The notes beneath the pieces are model-generated. The model searched no databases. It had not been told where the DNA came from and was given only the letters and a program-made list of their open reading frames with translations. Of a stretch of 6,876 bases of DNA, positions 1 through 4,800 are shown in pieces. The DNA comes from Bacteroidales bacterium (lineage in GTDB: Bacteria; Bacteroidota; Bacteroidia; Bacteroidales; UBA3824): positions 1 to 6,876 of the forward strand of contig JAGCNK010000190.1 of assembly GCA_017645985.1 (NCBI GenBank), given 5' to 3'. Made by a program: the position numbers and the translations under genes. Position 1 is the first letter of the stretch. Each line of letters starts with the position of its first letter.

Positions 1-1887
1 CGCCACGTTTGACAGTGTGGTGATAGCTCCCTGCCCGACCACGCTGATATTGATATATGTGTTCGCCCCTACACTGCCGACAACGGCTCCAGACCACGCG
101 GCGTTTGCCGCAAAGGTAAGTTCACGCTCATCCTCGATAACACCATTAGTGGTGTTGAGGGTGTATGAGTTCGAGCCGAAGGTGATTGACAATCCATAAC
201 TCTGCGTCGAGGACTGCATCTTGGTGCTCACCTTGTATGTGCCAGCCTTCGTGATTGTCGGGAACTGCCCTCGGATGCCGGTGATGGTAATGCTGCCGCC
301 ACCAGAAACATTGTTCCTCTCCATACCGCCCACCTCAACGATGAGTGCATCCTGCTTGGCATCCCAATTAGTGATGTCACTTGAGCTGATACCGGCAGCA
401 GCACTTGCGCTGAAGATGGGGTCTGCCTCGGTGAAAGACTGGAGAGCGGTGTCAGCCTTGCTGAGAGATGTCAGAACATCTTGGGCAAGATGTGTTTTCG
501 GGATGCCAGCTGATGGCTTGTCGTATTTATTGCTCCACGCTGTCTTCTCTACGTCAGAAGGCAGTGTAACAGCCGATTGCTCCCAAGATGTGGTTTCATA
601 CGGATTGTCGAGGCTTGCGATTGCCACGACGAACATCCTTAAAGTTGTTTCTCCATCCCAACCGCCAAATGATGCATAATAATAGGTACCGCCACCATAT
701 TCCTCAACGAGAGGATATAGATGATTATTGTAATCCAAGTAGACTATACTACCGGGATTTCTATTTGCCACAGCTTGTGCTACATCTACTCCCGATGCAT
801 TATACTGTATATGTATTTCCTGTGGAGCATTGGCAATTAAGGAATAACTTAACTTGTTCGCACTATTTATGACATCCTGCTTTGTCGCAAGCGCCGCATC
901 CAAATCATCTTGCGTAACATAGCCGTCAACGGATATGGATGTGTTGCCGATGAGTTCCCAGCTGTATCGTGGCTCTGCTCCCTCGCCAGCATCTATGGTG
1001 ATATACTCATCATAGGAGTTCAGCGTCTGCGGATTCTGCGACGGCACGAGGCATATCTTGTACATCGTGTCGGCAGATGCTTCAGGCAGTTCCTCCGCCC
1101 TCATAGGAACGAAAGGATGAAAGCCGCTGACGAGGCTGCTGACTTCCTGCTTATTATATACCTCACTTTTCTTGTAATAGTACACAAGGTCGTTTACCCA
1201 CTTGGTGATGAATCTTGACAGATCCGGCATTACACCAGGCGCAAGATCACTTGCCGGAATACCTCCGGCAGGAAAGTCGTACTTGTTATCCCAGAAGTCC
1301 TTCTCCGCATCGGACACGAGCCTGTGTTCAGCATCGTCAGCAAGATCTTTTAGTTCATCAGGAACAACTATATTCACATTGCCGGAAGCGTCCTTCGGTC
1401 TCGGGCTACCATTGACGCTAATGCTTTCTATCTTGTCGATATCTTGTATCGCTTGATAGATGCCATCTGACTTTACCGGATTCTCGCTACCCGACTCGGG
1501 ATAATCATCAAAGGTGAGTTTATCTTGTTTGATCGCAAGAGCATTCTGCAGTGTACTTGGCTGTACAGCTCTGTCCGCTTTACCAAGAGAACCCTGTACA
1601 TCACCTGATAGATGAGCCCTCGGGATACCACCATTCGGCATATGGTATGCGGTAGCGCCTTGTGCCGCGTTCTGCCTTATCTCGTCAATGTCTGGGATAT
1701 TCTTCGTGATGATATAGCTCTCGAAGTCAGCCAAGAGCATCCTGCGGTTTACACCGTTGTCGACAACTGCGACCCATTCCTCGCCACCGATGTTCTCAGT
1801 GCCGAGGATTTCAAAGTCGGTGTCCTTATATCCGAGAGACGCCAGCTTCTGCTGCATCTCGAGTACCTGCTGTCTTGTGAATGCCAT
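1..1887 (-). CDS. Modular phage tail-fibre-like protein, 3'-partial
   Basis: The frame is open from ATG 1885-1887 to the left edge, 629 codons with no stop, so the C-terminus is missing. This start is chosen because AAGG sits 6 nt upstream and the ATG follows the previous stop by 2 nt; the next in-frame Met is residue 11. The protein opens MAFTRQQVLEMQQKL, with VVDNGVNRRMLLADFESYI at 41-59. Tail-fibre linker words follow: GIP modules at 81-109, 203-223 and 455-483; SENPVKSDGIYQAI at 134-147; SVNG...GNVNIVVP at 157-176; LPEASADTMYKICLVPS to YSWELIG at 267-314; KQD turns at 120, 336 and 511; and FSASAAAGISSSDITNW at 492-508. After 515 comes a Gly/Ser/Thr-rich beta domain running into the edge. 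These words are typical, from memory, of tail fibres and baseplate-attached proteins in gut Bacteroidales phages and prophages. A role in host attachment is inferred; no enzymatic motif is visible. The distal, probably receptor-binding, end is outside the window. Confidence 0.85.
   Translation of the reverse strand, partial: MAFTRQQVLEMQQKLASLGYKDTDFEILGTENIGGEEWVAVVDNGVNRRMLLADFESYIITKNIPDIDEIRQNAAQGATAYHMPNGGIPRAHLSGDVQGSLGKADRAVQPSTLQNALAIKQDKLTFDDYPESGSENPVKSDGIYQAIQDIDKIESISVNGSPRPKDASGNVNIVVPDELKDLADDAEHRLVSDAEKDFWDNKYDFPAGGIPASDLAPGVMPDLSRFITKWVNDLVYYYKKSEVYNKQEVSSLVSGFHPFVPMRAEELPEASADTMYKICLVPSQNPQTLNSYDEYITIDAGEGAEPRYSWELIGNTSISVDGYVTQDDLDAALATKQDVINSANKLSYSLIANAPQEIHIQYNASGVDVAQAVANRNPGSIVYLDYNNHLYPLVEEYGGGTYYYASFGGWDGETTLRMFVVAIASLDNPYETTSWEQSAVTLPSDVEKTAWSNKYDKPSAGIPKTHLAQDVLTSLSKADTALQSFTEADPIFSASAAAGISSSDITNWDAKQDALIVEVGGMERNNVSGGGSITITGIRGQFPTITKAGTYKVSTKMQSSTQSYGLSITFGSNSYTLNTTNGVIEDERELTFAANAAWSGAVVGSVGANTYINISVVGQGAITTLSNVA
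439..564 (-). repeat. Duplicated linker module, copy 3, in the tail-fibre-like protein
   Basis: Residues 442-483 join the SD.EK..W.NKYD core to a full GIPKTHLAQDVLTSLSKAD segment, so this copy has both the part shared with copy 2 and the tail shared with copy 1. It is followed at once by FTEADPIFSASAAAGISSSD, a phrase I recognise from Bacteroidota phage and surface proteins. Confidence 0.7.
661..860 (-). other. AT-rich segment inside the tail-fibre-like gene
   Basis: A hand count gives about 39% G+C here, against about 52% at 301-420 in the same gene. It encodes roughly residues 343-409, including IVYLDYNNHLYPLVEEY and a Gly/Tyr-rich GGGTYYYASFGGW stretch. The segment lies between a KQD linker and linker copy 3. 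This fits a separately acquired beta domain, although the reading frame continues without a break. Confidence 0.5.
1228..1320 (-). repeat. Duplicated linker module, copy 2, in the tail-fibre-like protein
   Basis: Residues 190-220 run from LVSDAEKDFWDNKYD into a GIP segment. They match residues 442-472 at 17 of 31 positions, including the shared SD.EK..W.NKYD core. Unlike copies 1 and 3, this copy lacks the following SL.KAD.A.Q tail and goes directly to DLSRFITKWV, so it looks like a shortened version. Confidence 0.7.
1561..1647 (-). repeat. GIP linker module, copy 1, in the tail-fibre-like protein
   Basis: Residues 81-109 carry the pattern Y..P..GIP..HL..DV..SL.KAD.A.Q. It matches copy 3 (residues 455-483) at 16 of 29 positions by hand alignment. 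Such modules recur in gut phage fibre proteins, probably as short trimer-forming linkers between globular domains; that role is inferred. Confidence 0.7.
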
Positions 1888-1889
1888 GG

Positions 1890-4800
1890 CTAACCTTGCT
1901 GTATTATTTTTGCAACATAGATAGGATAATAGTTATTCTTATAATCATATCCGCCATAGCAGAATATTACTCTTGCATATCTTGTCTCACCAGAGCCATT
2001 TGCAAGCCATTCAATATGAGGATATATCTTGCCAGTCGAACCTAACGATATTGTATTGCTCTGACTTGGAGCGTACGAACCAGTGTGTGAATTACCATCA
2101 CCAACATATACACCACACCATTGTCCTTGTCCGGTCTTACTCGTATCTGTAGTCCATTCGCCATAATCTTCAGACCAATATTCAACAACATAACTGATGC
2201 TGGTTGCAACTCCAGATGTAGAAGTTGTAACGCGAGAATTATTGTGATAAGCTTCCATCCATATCGGGGTGTTATCACCACTCGCGTGCGTCAACCTTTC
2301 GTTTGCATAGACTGAAGTTGCCTCATCATTGCTTGCAACATTGCTTATAACACGTTCATCACCCATTCGCCAAGTACAAGGAGCATCGAGGTTATGAACA
2401 AAACCATTAATATCTTCCTGATTCAAAGAATAACTCCACAGACTTGTATGCTCATAAACGGTATTGTTGTCAATGTTATTCGCGTTGCCTCTTGTGATAT
2501 CATTATGTTCGTACCTCAATTCACTCGGGTTGCCGCTTCCAGAAGTTTGTGTTATAGTAACAGTTGCAGATGCGCTACCGATATTCGAATAAATTGTTCG
2601 TGTTGTTTCTATATCAGAATCAGTATGGTTTATACCAAATGAATATGTTATATCGTGATATGTTGACAATACGGCTGTCGTCTGCGATGTTCCATTGTTC
2701 GGAACAATGCGCTGGCAACCGCCCTCAACTGTGGGCGTAGCATTATAGGCTTCATCGGCTGCACCATTCATTACCTTCATAGATGTTGCGCGTACAGTTA
2801 TCGAGCCGCCACGACCCCCAATCGTAAATTGGCTTTGACTAAGGTTAATATAATATCCAGAGATAATCATCGTATACGATGCCTCTACTCTTCCATAGTT
2901 TCCGTGAGCCGCAATTGCGGCTTTTACCGATACCTCGCCGACTCCACCAACAAGCGTTACGAGTCCTTCGTTTGATACAGTGGCTATGCTTGTATTGCTT
3001 GTATTGCCGCTATCAGCGTTATAGCACCACTCGAAATAGCCTGCGTGGATGTTGTCGTATATGGGCACATTAAAGTCTGGTAACAACTGGCTTGTTCTTG
3101 AAAAACTAAACTGTTGTGCACCCTCCTGAATATCACTTGGCAGATATTTAAATCTCAGTGTCGGCATCTGTGCGCTAATTGTCGCGTAGTATGTATCATA
3201 TGCAGCGGTGTAATTTACGCCACCGCTCTGTCCAGCATAAACCTGAGCACGCACCTCGACAGGATTTGAAGATGCTGTCTTACCGACAAGAACGCCTCCA
3301 TCACCAACGATATTCGAACTTGCGCTACTCCACATTACTGATGTACTGTTGCTATAGTAACTTGCTTTACTTCCGCCGCTCTCAAGAAGTGCGGCGTGTA
3401 CATAGAACACATCGCCAGTCTTTACCGTAAATGATGTAGTAGAATCAGTTGACCACTCGAGTGTCTGTCCATTCTTCGATGTGCTCGATGAGCTTGCTGT
3501 TATCTTAAATGTGACAGTCTTGTTTCCGCTTGTCGTGAGTGTTATCACATTATTTTCCACAGCACCATTTACCTGAACTCTCGCATACAAAATGCTCGCA
3601 ATTGTCGAGTTGCTGACTGAATAATAAACAGGTCTATGGCTGACAGTTGCTTCCGCTTTATTGTAATACTTGTTGCCAAGCAATACGTCTACAGTTTGCA
3701 TTGTTGTAGTCTGAGTAAAGTCCACAACGTCTGTAGTGTCTTGAGTCGGTGTATTAGCCTGAAGAACTGTTACCTTCGCAGTTGTTTCTTTCGCTGCATA
3801 TGAGCCCGTAGCCTCAACATAAATCCTAATCACAAGGTTACTTCCAGTGGTTATACCAGTAACCGTTCCATCGTTTGACACGCTTACAGCAGACGGGCTC
3901 AATGATGTGTATTTCACGGTCTGCACGCTGTTGTTTACCGACGCATTGAGATTTGCCGATGTCGGCAATTGCTGATCATTCGGCAAATAGATTGTTACGC
4001 TCGGATTGCCAACCGTTATCACTGGATCTGTCACGGATACCGGTGTAACAGTTATCTGGTATGAGGCTGTTCCAGGATTGTATCCACTCCTTGTAGCGGT
4101 AGCTGTTATGGTCACTGTGCCAGCGGCGATACCAGTTACCTGACCACTTGCATTGACCGTGGCTATACTATTCTTTGATGACGTATACTCTATATATGTA
4201 TTGCTGTCATTAGGAGTTTTTGAAGAGATAGCTTTTGTAAATGTCGATCCAACTTGAACCTGATATGTAGCAGAAGGATTGCTGAACGTTACTGTACAAG
4301 TAGGAGTTGGAGTTGCATTTCCTATTGCAATATCGTATTGAATCTTTTTATAAGCATATGTATTGGTCTCCTGCACTTCGGCATAAATGATTGCAGTACC
4401 TTGCGCCTTTGGAGTAATTGCTCCACCATACATACTAATCTTTACGATATTTTCATCTGACGATGTATACTTTACGGTCCTATTTGGCGCATTCGTATCT
4501 GTGGCAAGCGCGACTTGACTTGTGTCATCCAATGGAATGGCAGTTGACGAGCCAGGAGTATTCTGCCATACGAGAGTCGTGGTCGGTATCAATCCAACAC
4601 TTATCGTAGTCGTGTCATAGCACCTACTATACAATCCGCTTGCAGGATATTCTATTGTGAGGTCAAAACTTCCTTTCGCCAAACCGACAACATACCATTG
4701 ATTATTTGTGTTAGTTATATTCAACTTTGTTTTATCACACGAAAATGTTGGCGTTCCACTGTTTGCGCTTGCTGGATTGAAAGCCCAAGAAAGTTGTGTA

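Noticed and set aside
1890..1892. Stop-codon reassignment (TAG read as Gln), as in some crAss-like phages
   Set aside because: Reading through this TAG gives a Ser/Arg-rich sequence that soon stops, while a well-formed gene begins at the ATG 2 nt later in another frame. Both genes are open in the standard code.
1893..2015. Diversity-generating retroelement variable repeat at the Asn/Tyr-rich C-terminus of the giant protein
   Set aside because: No reverse transcriptase, template repeat or near-identical second copy is in the window, and the end looks BACON-like rather than C-type lectin. It cannot be excluded outside the window.
2042..2281. Minus-strand frame of 79 codons, and a similar one at 5873-6064
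   Set aside because: Each overlaps the giant gene out of frame, and the giant gene's frame has coherent domain content there.
2693..2709. Perfect 8-bp inverted repeat with a 1-bp centre (CATTGTTCGGAACAATG)
   Set aside because: It lies within codons of the giant gene, has too small a loop for an RNA hairpin at full pairing, and one such palindrome in nearly 7 kb is not clearly above chance.
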